Below the pieces are notes generated by a model. That model saw nothing but the letters and a program-made list of their open reading frames with translations, did not search any database and was not told the DNA's origin. The translations under genes and the position numbers were made by a program. A stretch of DNA of 64,000 bases from positions 1 to 64,000 of the forward strand of contig NZ_AQRC01000011.1 of assembly GCF_000737065.1 (NCBI RefSeq), given 5' to 3'. How positions within the stretch are numbered: the first letter of the stretch is position 1; every line of letters starts with the position of its first letter. This document shows, piece after piece, positions 57,536 through 64,000 of this stretch. Source of the stretch: Thioclava atlantica (GTDB lineage Bacteria > Pseudomonadota > Alphaproteobacteria > Rhodobacterales > Rhodobacteraceae).

Positions 57536-57938
57536 GCCGATGTAGAACCCAAGGGGCCCGCCAGAGCGCGGGCCTCTCACCCATCACGATCCTGTCCTGC
57601 GAGATCGCGGGGCACCATAGGATCCATTCCAACACGGAATGACGTATTCCTTGAAAAGCCTGCCCGGGAGGCTGGCACCGATGGCATCAGCGGGACACCC
57701 GGCTCCAGTCAGCGGTCGCACAATCCCCCGCTCGCCATTCCCTTCCTTGCCCCGAATCCCGTCTTCGAGATCAACCCGCGAGGGGTCGGACTACGGGCGA
57801 GCCCGTGCCGCCGGGTGGATTCGGCCCCGTTTCACTTTTTCGGGCCGAACGCACCCGGTGATGTCAGGCAGTCTTCGGGCCTGCGAGGTCCTGTCGCGCG
57901 GGGGATGGTCCTCCGCCTCCAAGACAGGAGCCAAACAG
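57536..57938. other. Gap with a hairpin, no convincing gene
   Basis: A GC-rich hairpin GGCCCGC-CAGAGC-GCGGGCC (57555-57574) follows the hypothetical gene by 20 bases and may terminate it. The rest has only short frames with unusual composition. Confidence 0.5.
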
Positions 57939-58103
57939 ATGTCCCGCAAAGATGCTCACGCCTTCGCCGCCTCTCTCGCCGCCACGCTCATGGTCTCGAT
58001 CGTCGTCTTCCAGGCCGGTGATGGAACCTATGGCGCCGTCCCCGCTGATGAAATCGACGGAGACGAGGTCGTGATCGTCTCGGAATACGATCCCTTCGGG
58101 TGA
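57939..58103 (+). CDS. Small single-span membrane protein
   Basis: ATG 57939 with ACAGGAG 8 bases upstream opens a 54-residue frame. It has a basic start (SRKDAH), one hydrophobic segment (about residues 8-26) and an acidic tail (DEIDGDEVVIVSEYDPFG). It could be a small exported or membrane protein. No family is recognised; the ribosome site and composition are the only support. Confidence 0.45.
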   Translation: MSRKDAHAFAASLAATLMVSIVVFQAGDGTYGAVPADEIDGDEVVIVSEYDPFG

Positions 58104-58469
58104 GGCTTCGGCCTCACTTCCCGAGGGCCCAGGCGTGGCACAGGTGTGCACTTGGGCCTAGTAATGTCCCCGTGACCGGGGATAGTCAGTCGGCTAACAA
58201 TCGCTTCCGACAGTCTGCTTCTACCATGTTCGGGAAGCCTTTTCGTCGATCATCCCTATATGCTGGAAACAGCGGTCACCCCCATGGTGAGCGCTGGTTA
58301 CATGACGTTCATCAGCGCGGGGTCCATTCCGAACAGGCTGCTGGCGCTGTGCGCTGCCTTTCCGAGCGTCACGCTGCATAGCACGGTAACCGACGCGCCA
58401 GGCCAGGCCCTGATGATCTTGATCCCAAGGCTGCATTTGACCCTTTGGGAACCAAAGTGGATGTCGCTG
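58104..58469. other. Gap before the two-component system
   Basis: About 370 bases with no recognisable gene. A frame from ATG 58260 continues into the antisense of the kinase and is not credible. No strong terminator or repeat was seen. Confidence 0.45.
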
Positions 58470-59807
58470 TCACTCGCTGTCGTCTATCGGCAACCTGAGC
58501 GATACTTGAAAACCTGTGGTCCGGCCCGGCCGCGGCGATTGAAGGACAAGGCGGCTGCTGATCCGCTCTGCGATTGCGGCGACGATGGCAAGACCCAGGC
58601 CGCTGCCGTCGGAGGTGGCAGAGGCCCGCTCGAAACGCGCTGTCAGCCGGTCGAGCGTTTCGCCTGGCACGACAGGGCCGTCATTTGCCACGGTGAACTG
58701 GCCAGATGCGGTCAGCGTGACGTCGACCGGGGTAGTCTGTCCCCCATGACGAAGAGCGTTTTCCACGAGGTTCCGGCACAGAATGGCGAAGGCGTCGGGA
58801 TCAAGATCTGACATGACAGCCATGTCGGGAAGATTTAGCCTGATACGATCTGGCGTGCCCGTGCGGCCAATATCGTCCACCACAATTCTCGCAACGCCCC
58901 TCAGATCCGAGCTTTTGTCCATCCTCAATCGCCCGCCTTCTGCCCGCGCGAGTTGCATCATGCGTTCTGTGCGTCGCGTCAGCCTTTTCAGCGTCTCCTC
59001 GATGTCGGTCGCACGTTGTGCAGCCGCTCGGTCCTTGGTTTCTGACCTAAGCCTCTGCGCCTGCGCGATCGCTCCCGCGAGTGGTGTGCGTAGCTCGTGA
59101 GCGGCATTCGCAGCAAAGCTTCGCTCGGCCTCGAACGCTTCGCGCAATCTGGCCAGCAGGCTGTTCAGGGTGTCAGCCAGCGGGCCGATTTCAGTTGGAA
59201 GCCCCTCGTGAGGAACCTGCGAAAGGTCGCGAGCGCCACGTGCTTCCAGCCGCGCGCGGAACCGGCGCAGAGGATCAAGGCTGAAGCGAACTGCCAGGAT
59301 GATCGCGATCAAGGCCACTGGAAGCACGATCAGCAAGGGCAGGCCGAGACCCATCTGGATTTCGCGAGCCACCGACATGCGGTGGGCCAGCGGCTCGGCC
59401 ACTGTGATGCGGATCGTGTCCTGAAGCGCCGCGTCGCTGTAGAGACGGTGCGTCGCGGTCTGGCGAAACCCGGGCCCGTCATAGGAGGGGAACACGGTGG
59501 GGTCCGCCGCATGCGATTGCAACAGGACGCGGCCTTCGGCATCGCGCACGAGATAGGTGAAGAACTCGTCGTGCTCACGGATCGGGGCGAGCCGCTGGGT
59601 CACACCCTGATCTTCCCGCCCGACGATGTCGGTTGCTGCCAGCGGCAGGATCCGCTCCGCTGTCTCACGGAGCGCGCTGTCGAAGACCTCGTCCATTTCG
59701 GCCCGGACGATTACGGCCGTCACCGTCGCTGCGAGAAGCCACAGCACCGTCAGCACCAGCCCCACCGACAGGCCGAGCCGTGCCTCTAGGCTGACGGGCC
59801 ACTTCAT
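58470..59807 (-). CDS. Sensor histidine kinase (QseC-like)
   Basis: This 445-residue inner-membrane sensor has two membrane segments (about residues 12-34 and 155-178) flanking a periplasmic domain of about 120 residues. A HAMP linker, the H-box FAANAAHELRTPLAG and the ATPase boxes N (CRNLVENALRHGG) and G (GSGLGLAIVAAIAE) follow. It phosphorylates the response regulator encoded just upstream, overlapping its stop as ATGA. The divergent target genes include PepSY and ferric-reductase-like proteins. The signal sensed is unknown, possibly metal or redox. Confidence 0.93.
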   Translation of the reverse strand: MKWPVSLEARLGLSVGLVLTVLWLLAATVTAVIVRAEMDEVFDSALRETAERILPLAATDIVGREDQGVTQRLAPIREHDEFFTYLVRDAEGRVLLQSHAADPTVFPSYDGPGFRQTATHRLYSDAALQDTIRITVAEPLAHRMSVAREIQMGLGLPLLIVLPVALIAIILAVRFSLDPLRRFRARLEARGARDLSQVPHEGLPTEIGPLADTLNSLLARLREAFEAERSFAANAAHELRTPLAGAIAQAQRLRSETKDRAAAQRATDIEETLKRLTRRTERMMQLARAEGGRLRMDKSSDLRGVARIVVDDIGRTGTPDRIRLNLPDMAVMSDLDPDAFAILCRNLVENALRHGGQTTPVDVTLTASGQFTVANDGPVVPGETLDRLTARFERASATSDGSGLGLAIVAAIAERISSRLVLQSPRPGRTTGFQVSLRLPIDDSE

Positions 59808-60463
59808 GGCCTGCCCAGGCGGTAGCCCATGCCGCGCTCGGTCTCGATGATTGCGCTCCCCAGTTTCTTCCGCAGGCGGCTGACATGGACCTCGATGGTG
59901 TTGCTCTCGACCTCGGCGTCGAAAGCGTAGAGCTTCTCCTCCAACTGCGCCTTGGACAGGAGCTGCCCGGGACGCGCGAGGAAGGCTTCGAAGAGCGCCC
60001 ATTCCCGCGCCGTCAGCGGCACATGTCTGCCATCCCGATGGACGCTGCGCGCGGCAAGGTCGATGTCGAGCGGTCCGTGGGTCAGGATCGGGTTGGGGTT
60101 GCCGCTGTAGCGCCGCGCGACCGATCCGATCCGCGCCGACAGTTCCGACAGGTCGAAAGGCTTCACAAGATAGTCGTCAGCGCCTGCATTAAGCCCGTCG
60201 ATCCGATCGGACACCTGGTCGAGTGCGGTAAGAATGATGACCGGTGTCACGTCGCCCCGCGTGCGCAAGCCCTTGAGAAACCCTATACCGCGCCCGTCCG
60301 GCAGCATCAGGTCGAGCAGGATTAAGTCGTAGGACGTAGCAGCCATGGCATCGCTTGCCGCATCCAACCGCGTAACCCAATCCACTGACTGGCCATCGGC
60401 TGCGATCTGGTCGCGCACGGCAGCGCCGAGGGTCGTGTCGTCTTCGATCAGCAATATGCGCAT
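59804..60463 (-). CDS. OmpR/QseB-family response regulator
   Basis: This 219-residue regulator has a receiver domain with the acidic pocket (LIEDD), the phosphorylated Asp in LILLDLMLPDG and the conserved Lys in DDYLVKPF. A winged-helix OmpR output domain follows (LTAREWALFEAFLARPGQLL, NTIEVHVSRLRKKLG). The ATG at 60463 is at the family's natural N terminus. It is divergent from the PepSY operon, with a 145-bp gap that is its likely target. Confidence 0.94.
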   Translation of the reverse strand: MRILLIEDDTTLGAAVRDQIAADGQSVDWVTRLDAASDAMAATSYDLILLDLMLPDGRGIGFLKGLRTRGDVTPVIILTALDQVSDRIDGLNAGADDYLVKPFDLSELSARIGSVARRYSGNPNPILTHGPLDIDLAARSVHRDGRHVPLTAREWALFEAFLARPGQLLSKAQLEEKLYAFDAEVESNTIEVHVSRLRKKLGSAIIETERGMGYRLGRP

Positions 60464-60608
60464 GGTCGTACCCGTTCTTGTCTGATGTCCCTGCATGATC
60501 CGTCTGGCTGACACGAAGCTGAAGCCTGTGGGTCGCGCCCGTTCAGGCTGTCGTCAGTTTCGCAGCGCATGAAGTGCATCAAGAGGCGAGCCACTAGGAG
60601 TGTGCCCC

Positions 60609-60926
60609 ATGAAGAAGACATTGACAATTATCGGCTTTCTCGCGGTCTTCCCGGCCGGCGCGGCGCTGGCTGACGACGACTGCTTCGTTCCGATGGCTGA
60701 TTGGCAGCCGCGCGACGCGGTTGCCCGTCTTGCCGAGGAAAATGGCTGGGCGGTGCGCCGCATCAAGATCGACGATGGCTGCTACGAAATTGACGGCCGG
60801 GATGCCCAAGGGCGTGCGATCGAGGTGACGGTCCACCCGGCGACGTTGGAAGTAATCGAGTTCGAGTTTGAGGACGACGATGATGATCGTCGCGACCGCG
60901 ATCACGAGAGACGCGACGATGACTGA
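60609..60926 (+). CDS. Exported PepSY-domain protein with acidic tail
   Basis: This 105-residue protein has a signal peptide (KKTLTIIGFLAVFPAGAALA), a single PepSY domain (WQPRDAVARLAEENGW, IDDGCYEIDGRDAQGRAIEV) and a very acidic, His-containing tail (EFEDDDDD then RRDRDHERRDDD). It is probably periplasmic. PepSY domains of this group occur beside ferric-reductase-like membrane proteins and QseBC-like systems. The tail may bind divalent metals. Its stop overlaps the next gene by 8 bases. Confidence 0.85.
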   Translation: MKKTLTIIGFLAVFPAGAALADDDCFVPMADWQPRDAVARLAEENGWAVRRIKIDDGCYEIDGRDAQGRAIEVTVHPATLEVIEFEFEDDDDDRRDRDHERRDDD

Positions 60927-62268
60927 TACGGCGCATCGTGATGGTAATGTCTCTGCGCCGGGCCTTCCCACACTCCCTCGGCTTTCCCTCAACTCTCCTC
61001 TGGCCCTGACGGGCCCGGTGCTGGTGGCGCTGCCATGCCTGCTGGCGGCTCTGTTCGGGATGAACACCTATGCGCCTTATGGTGCGGATGCAGCATTTGG
61101 TATTGCCGTCGGGGCCGCGGCAGTTGTCGCGATGGCACAGACCTTGATCCTCGCCGCACGGCCGCCACTGGTGGAACCATTGTTCGGCGGTCTCGATCGA
61201 ATGTACCGGGTCCACAAATGGCTCGGCATTTCCGCGATGGTCCTGATGATACTGCACCAGCAGATAGAGCCGGATTTCGAGCGTTTGGTGCGTGAAACCT
61301 CCCTTGGGGACCTAGGTGAAGAGGCGGGCGAACTTGCCTTCAACGCACTTCTCGCCCTAGTCGCTGTCAGCTGGTTCCGGAGATTGCCCTTCATCGGGCT
61401 CGAGATTCCCTATCAGCTCTGGCGGTTCAGCCATCGTTTCATGGGAGCCCTTTTTGCAATCGTGGTGTTTCACCAGTTTTTTGTCGACATGCCTGCTGGG
61501 GTGGACCCGACATTCATGTTGGTGCTGAATGCTTTCGGAATCGCCGGAGTTGTCGCCTGGATCTTCACCGAGTTGCTCGCTCCGCATCTACGGCGTAGAG
61601 ACTTCACTGTCAGCCAGATCAGCCAGACCGGTGACACGACCACCTTGATGCTCACTCCCAAAGGCCGTGCCATGCGGTGGCGGCCCGGGCAATTCGCTTT
61701 CGTTCGAGCGCCGGAAGCTGGACTGTCCGAGCCGCACCCTTTCACGATCGCCAGTGCCCCGCGCCCTGATGGCTCCCTGACGTTTTCCATCCGGGCTCTG
61801 GGTGGGTGGACACGGAGCCTTCCGGCGACGTTGCGGACCGGAACGCGCGTGCAGGTCGAAGGCCCCTATGGGCGGTTCGATTTTCGCAAGGGCGGTGCGC
61901 GCCAGATCTGGCTGGCCGGCGGTATAGGTATCACGCCGTTCCTCGCCTGGGCGGAAAGCCTGACGGAGGCGGAAAGGCGCGACATTCACCTCGTCCACTG
62001 TGTTCGAACGCAAGACGAGGCGATCGGGTTGGAGACGCTGCGCGCTGCGGCCGCCCGCAATCCGAGTTTCAGTTTCGAGGTGGTCGTCACGGCGCGCGAT
62101 GGCAGGCTCACGGCCGAGCGCCTGATCGGCGCGGTCCCTTTCGCGATCCGGCAAGCCGATTTGTGGTTCTGCGGCCCAACCGGTCTGAAGGACGGGATTC
62201 TCAAGGGCTTGAAAGCACAAGGCCAAACGCCTCGCCGTGTCCGCTTCGAGCAGTTCGAATTCGCCTGA
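60919..62268 (+). CDS. Ferric-reductase-like transmembrane oxidoreductase
   Basis: The protein of about 449 residues has an N-terminal ferric reductase-like membrane domain with six helices. Haem-ligand histidines lie in VHKWLGI, ILHQQ, FSHRFMG and FHQFF. A ferredoxin-NADP reductase-type cytoplasmic part follows: FAD motif EPHPFTIASAP, NAD(P) loop AGGIGITPFLAW and the CGP motif of WFCGPTGLKDG. It would move electrons from NAD(P)H across the membrane through haem. It is co-transcribed with the PepSY gene before it and ends 57 bases before a strong terminator. Confidence 0.9.
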   Translation: MTDTAHRDGNVSAPGLPTLPRLSLNSPLALTGPVLVALPCLLAALFGMNTYAPYGADAAFGIAVGAAAVVAMAQTLILAARPPLVEPLFGGLDRMYRVHKWLGISAMVLMILHQQIEPDFERLVRETSLGDLGEEAGELAFNALLALVAVSWFRRLPFIGLEIPYQLWRFSHRFMGALFAIVVFHQFFVDMPAGVDPTFMLVLNAFGIAGVVAWIFTELLAPHLRRRDFTVSQISQTGDTTTLMLTPKGRAMRWRPGQFAFVRAPEAGLSEPHPFTIASAPRPDGSLTFSIRALGGWTRSLPATLRTGTRVQVEGPYGRFDFRKGGARQIWLAGGIGITPFLAWAESLTEAERRDIHLVHCVRTQDEAIGLETLRAAAARNPSFSFEVVVTARDGRLTAERLIGAVPFAIRQADLWFCGPTGLKDGILKGLKAQGQTPRRVRFEQFEFA

Positions 62269-62324
62269 ACGCGGGGCAGGGCGCATAGCCATGCCAGCCC
62301 TGTAGCCTGCGCTCGCATCTTTTT

Positions 62325-62356
62325 GGCCCCGCCATCATCGGCGGGGCCATTTTTTT
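62325..62356 (+). terminator. Rho-independent terminator
   Basis: A GGCCCCGCC / GGCGGGGCC stem of nine pairs with an ATCATC loop is followed by A and seven T. It separates the PepSY-reductase operon from the next gene. Confidence 0.9.
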
Positions 62357-62451
62357 CCTGACGGCAAGCTGAAGGAGGAATCGCTGGGGCGTCAGGAAGC
62401 CCTCAGGTCGACGCGCCAGATTTGTCTCATCAGACGAAAGGAGACCTTGCC

Positions 62452-62808
62452 ATGAAAAAGACCCTGACCCTTCTCGCAGCGACAACGGCGCTGACCGCCG
62501 CCATCGGCGTTCCTGCCTGGAGCGCGATGCAGGCCCCGGCCGACAGCATGCTTCGGCCCGTGGCCGCGCTCTTTGACGACGCCTCACAAGACATGCCTCT
62601 CATTCTCGCAAGCGACGATGACGACCGCTGGCGGGACGGTTCGCGTCGCGGACACGACAATGACGATGATGATGATGACTGTGACGACGATGATGACGAC
62701 GACGATTGTCGGGGCGGCGCCCGCAATCCCGCGCCCGCTGGAACGGTCGCTCCTCCTCAGAACGGCCTCTTCGGAAATGGCGCCCCTCCGCAGGTTCAGG
62801 TGAACTGA
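62452..62808 (+). CDS. Small exported protein with poly-aspartate tract
   Basis: This 118-residue protein has a signal peptide (KKTLTLLAATTALTAAIGVPAWS). In its middle is a run of Asp broken only by single Asn and Cys residues (about residues 70-87), followed by a Pro/Gly-rich end. The composition suggests binding of divalent cations in the periplasm. No family is recognised. An AAGGAG ribosome site precedes the ATG. It lies between the reductase operon and the DUF2271 gene and may share their function. Confidence 0.65.
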   Translation: MKKTLTLLAATTALTAAIGVPAWSAMQAPADSMLRPVAALFDDASQDMPLILASDDDDRWRDGSRRGHDNDDDDDDCDDDDDDDDCRGGARNPAPAGTVAPPQNGLFGNGAPPQVQVN

Positions 62809-62846
62809 ACAGCTCCGAAGCCCCTCTCCGAATAAGGATACATCCG

Positions 62847-63317
62847 ATGAAATCGCTTCTCGCAACGCTCGCTCTCACCACCGCGCTAACGCTCCCCAGC
62901 CTCGCCATGGCGCGGCCGGTGACACTGACCGCAACGCTCAATAATTACGGCGGCGACGGCGCCTATCTTGCGCTCTACGTCACAGATACCTCTGGAGCCT
63001 ATGTCGGCAGTCTCTGGATGGCTGGTGGCAAGTCCAAATACTACGAGCATCTGAGCGACTGGTACCGTGCCACGGGCGGCGATACTGCGCAGGTCAACGG
63101 CATTACCGGGGCCAGCGTCGGCGCGGGCCGCAGTCTTGAGATCACGCTTGATCTGGCTGATGCGCTGTTCGATGCGGGCTACACGCTCCACATCGACGCG
63201 GCCGTCGAGGACATGCGCGACAGTCCGAACGAGGTGGCGGTGCCGCTCACGACCGACGGCGCGGGCACGCCGGTGCGCGGGCGCCGGTACGTCGCCAGCT
63301 TCGCCTACGACATGTGA
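62847..63317 (+). CDS. DUF2271 exported protein
   Basis: This 156-residue protein starts with a signal peptide (KSLLATLALTTALTLPSLAMA) and has the DUF2271 pattern: YLALYVTDTSGAYVGSLWM, KSKYYEHLSDWYRATGG and DAVTGAS-like text, here VNGITGASVGAG. DUF2271 proteins are found with PepSY and FMN-dependent membrane reductases and have been proposed as partners of flavinylated periplasmic proteins. The GITGAS segment resembles a flavin-transfer site (D/S-G-A-T/S), although unproven. It precedes the PepSY-TM gene by 11 bases. Confidence 0.82.
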   Translation: MKSLLATLALTTALTLPSLAMARPVTLTATLNNYGGDGAYLALYVTDTSGAYVGSLWMAGGKSKYYEHLSDWYRATGGDTAQVNGITGASVGAGRSLEITLDLADALFDAGYTLHIDAAVEDMRDSPNEVAVPLTTDGAGTPVRGRRYVASFAYDM

Positions 63318-63328
63318 GGATCGGGGCC

Positions 63329-64000
63329 ATGATCCGTGCACTCCATCGCTGGCCGGGTCTTCTGGCCCTCGCGCTCGTCACGATTCTCGCGCTGAGTGGC
63401 GCGGCACTGTCGGTCTTCCCTGCGGCCGAACGGCTTGCCGCCCTGCAGCCGGAGACCGGGCTCACGGTCGCCGCCCTCGCGGACCGCATTCGGGCGGTCC
63501 ATCCGGGCGTGGAGCAGATCCGCCGGTCGCCCTCGGGCCGGATCACTGCCTACTGGTTCGATCAGGGCGCGCCGGGGGCCGCCGTGATCGACCCGGCGAC
63601 GGGTGAGGGCGTGGCCTCGGCCGACCCGAACCAGGCCGAACGCTGGCTCACCAACCTGCACCGCTCGCTGTTCCTCGGGGACGGCGGCCGCATCGCCATG
63701 GCCGCAGGGGCGGCCGCGATGCTGATCCTCTCGCTCTCCGGCGCGGCGCTGGTCGCGCGGCGGGCGGGAGGCTGGCGACACTGGTTCGCGCGCTTGCGCG
63801 GACCGCTTGCCGGGCGGCTGCACGTCGAGATCGCCCGGATCGCCGTCGTCGGCTTCGTTCTGTCTTCCACGACCGCCCTCTGGATGACGGCGTCGACCTT
63901 CGATCTCCTGCCGGATGGCGGCGCCATCCCGGCCATGCCGACCGAGGTCAGTGGAGCGACGGGGTTTGCGCTGGACCGGATGGCCACGCTGCAGCAGACG
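63329..64000 (+). CDS. PepSY-associated TM protein / flavoprotein reductase (partial, runs off the window)
   Basis: The first 224 residues are visible. They include an N-terminal helix with IRALHRWPGLLALALVTILA, a periplasmic PepSY stretch (VAALADRIRAVHPGVEQIRR), then two further membrane segments and LHVEIARIAVVGFVLSSTTAL. This is the N terminus of PepSY-TM proteins that often continue into a flavodoxin/FNR-like reductase domain. The 3' part lies outside the window, so the domain order cannot be verified. The gene closes a likely operon with DUF2271. Confidence 0.85.
   Translation, partial: MIRALHRWPGLLALALVTILALSGAALSVFPAAERLAALQPETGLTVAALADRIRAVHPGVEQIRRSPSGRITAYWFDQGAPGAAVIDPATGEGVASADPNQAERWLTNLHRSLFLGDGGRIAMAAGAAAMLILSLSGAALVARRAGGWRHWFARLRGPLAGRLHVEIARIAVVGFVLSSTTALWMTASTFDLLPDGGAIPAMPTEVSGATGFALDRMATLQQT

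Noticed and set aside
57639-57938. Extended frame upstream of the small membrane protein at 57939
   Set aside because: The region upstream of 57939 has Pro/Arg/Ser-rich low-complexity composition, and a good ribosome site supports the internal start.
58260-58811. Plus-strand frame running into the histidine kinase antisense
   Set aside because: Its second half is the complement of the kinase catalytic domain and the first half has no ribosome site or similarity.
1-64000. CRISPR arrays and rRNA or tRNA genes
   Set aside because: No regularly spaced repeats of 25-40 bp and no recognisable tRNA or rRNA segments were seen by eye; a covariance search was not possible.

Overview
The window looks like part of a replicon (plasmid or chromid) from an alphaproteobacterium of the Rhodobacteraceae, Paracoccus-like. 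The evidence is the high-GC codon usage of most genes, a complete repABC replication/partition module at 51-54.6 kb, an RHE_PE00001-type regulator, and protein families typical of that group. This is an inference from gene content; no database search was possible. No rRNA, tRNA or CRISPR array was recognised.

Layout. (1) 0-3.5 kb: remnant of an ABC transporter ATPase, then a minus-strand operon for an HlyD-type adaptor and two ABC-2 permeases. (2) 3.5-13.8 kb: a fatty-acid/hydroxy-fatty-acid catabolic island with 3-hydroxyacyl-CoA dehydrogenase, oleate hydratase with a TetR regulator, and a LysR regulator divergent from an operon of acyl-CoA ligase, ACAD10/11-type acyl-CoA dehydrogenase, APH-type kinase, histidine phosphatase and SDR. 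The ligase, kinase and dehydrogenase resemble the 4-hydroxyacyl-CoA phosphorylation/elimination route known from levulinate catabolism and ACAD10/11. That route would fit the 4-hydroxy intermediate expected from beta-oxidation of 10-hydroxystearate. (3) 13.6-33 kb: a mobile and scrambled region. It holds a truncated SMP-30 gene, two decayed IS5-family elements, an AddB-like nuclease whose downstream partner is cut off, IS6 and IS110 remnants, a broken TniA/TniB pair, and two directly repeated 3.5-kb TniA-TniB-TniQ elements with no cargo. A divergent phosphite uptake/oxidation locus (ptxABC | ptxDE) lies between the two elements.

(4) 33-48.3 kb: a metal/envelope-stress island. It encodes a SpoIIAA-like pseudogene, two CDF transporters, a transglutaminase-like protein, a MerR regulator with three CadR/PbrR-type cysteines, a long plus-strand operon (SCO, DsbB, DsbA, PCu(A)C, SCO, M23 peptidase, DUF411, ZIP, LspA, Lnt), a Zn/Cd/Pb P-type ATPase, and two L,D-transpeptidases. 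Four promoters in this island share the MerR-family layout: TTGAA(C/G), a 19-bp dyad spacer and a TA-rich -10. They probably form one regulon that couples metal efflux to periplasmic thiol, lipoprotein and peptidoglycan maintenance.

(5) 48.7-57.5 kb: the plasmid backbone, with the RHE_PE00001 regulator, a serine recombinase and candidate res site, repA-repB-(antisense RNA)-repC, two perfect 16-bp palindromes that are probable parS sites, and a large ParB-domain protein. (6) 57.9-64 kb: a two-component system divergent from a PepSY / ferric-reductase-like / Asp-rich / DUF2271 / PepSY-TM cluster, probably for membrane flavin-linked electron transfer or metal reduction. This cluster runs off the end of the window.
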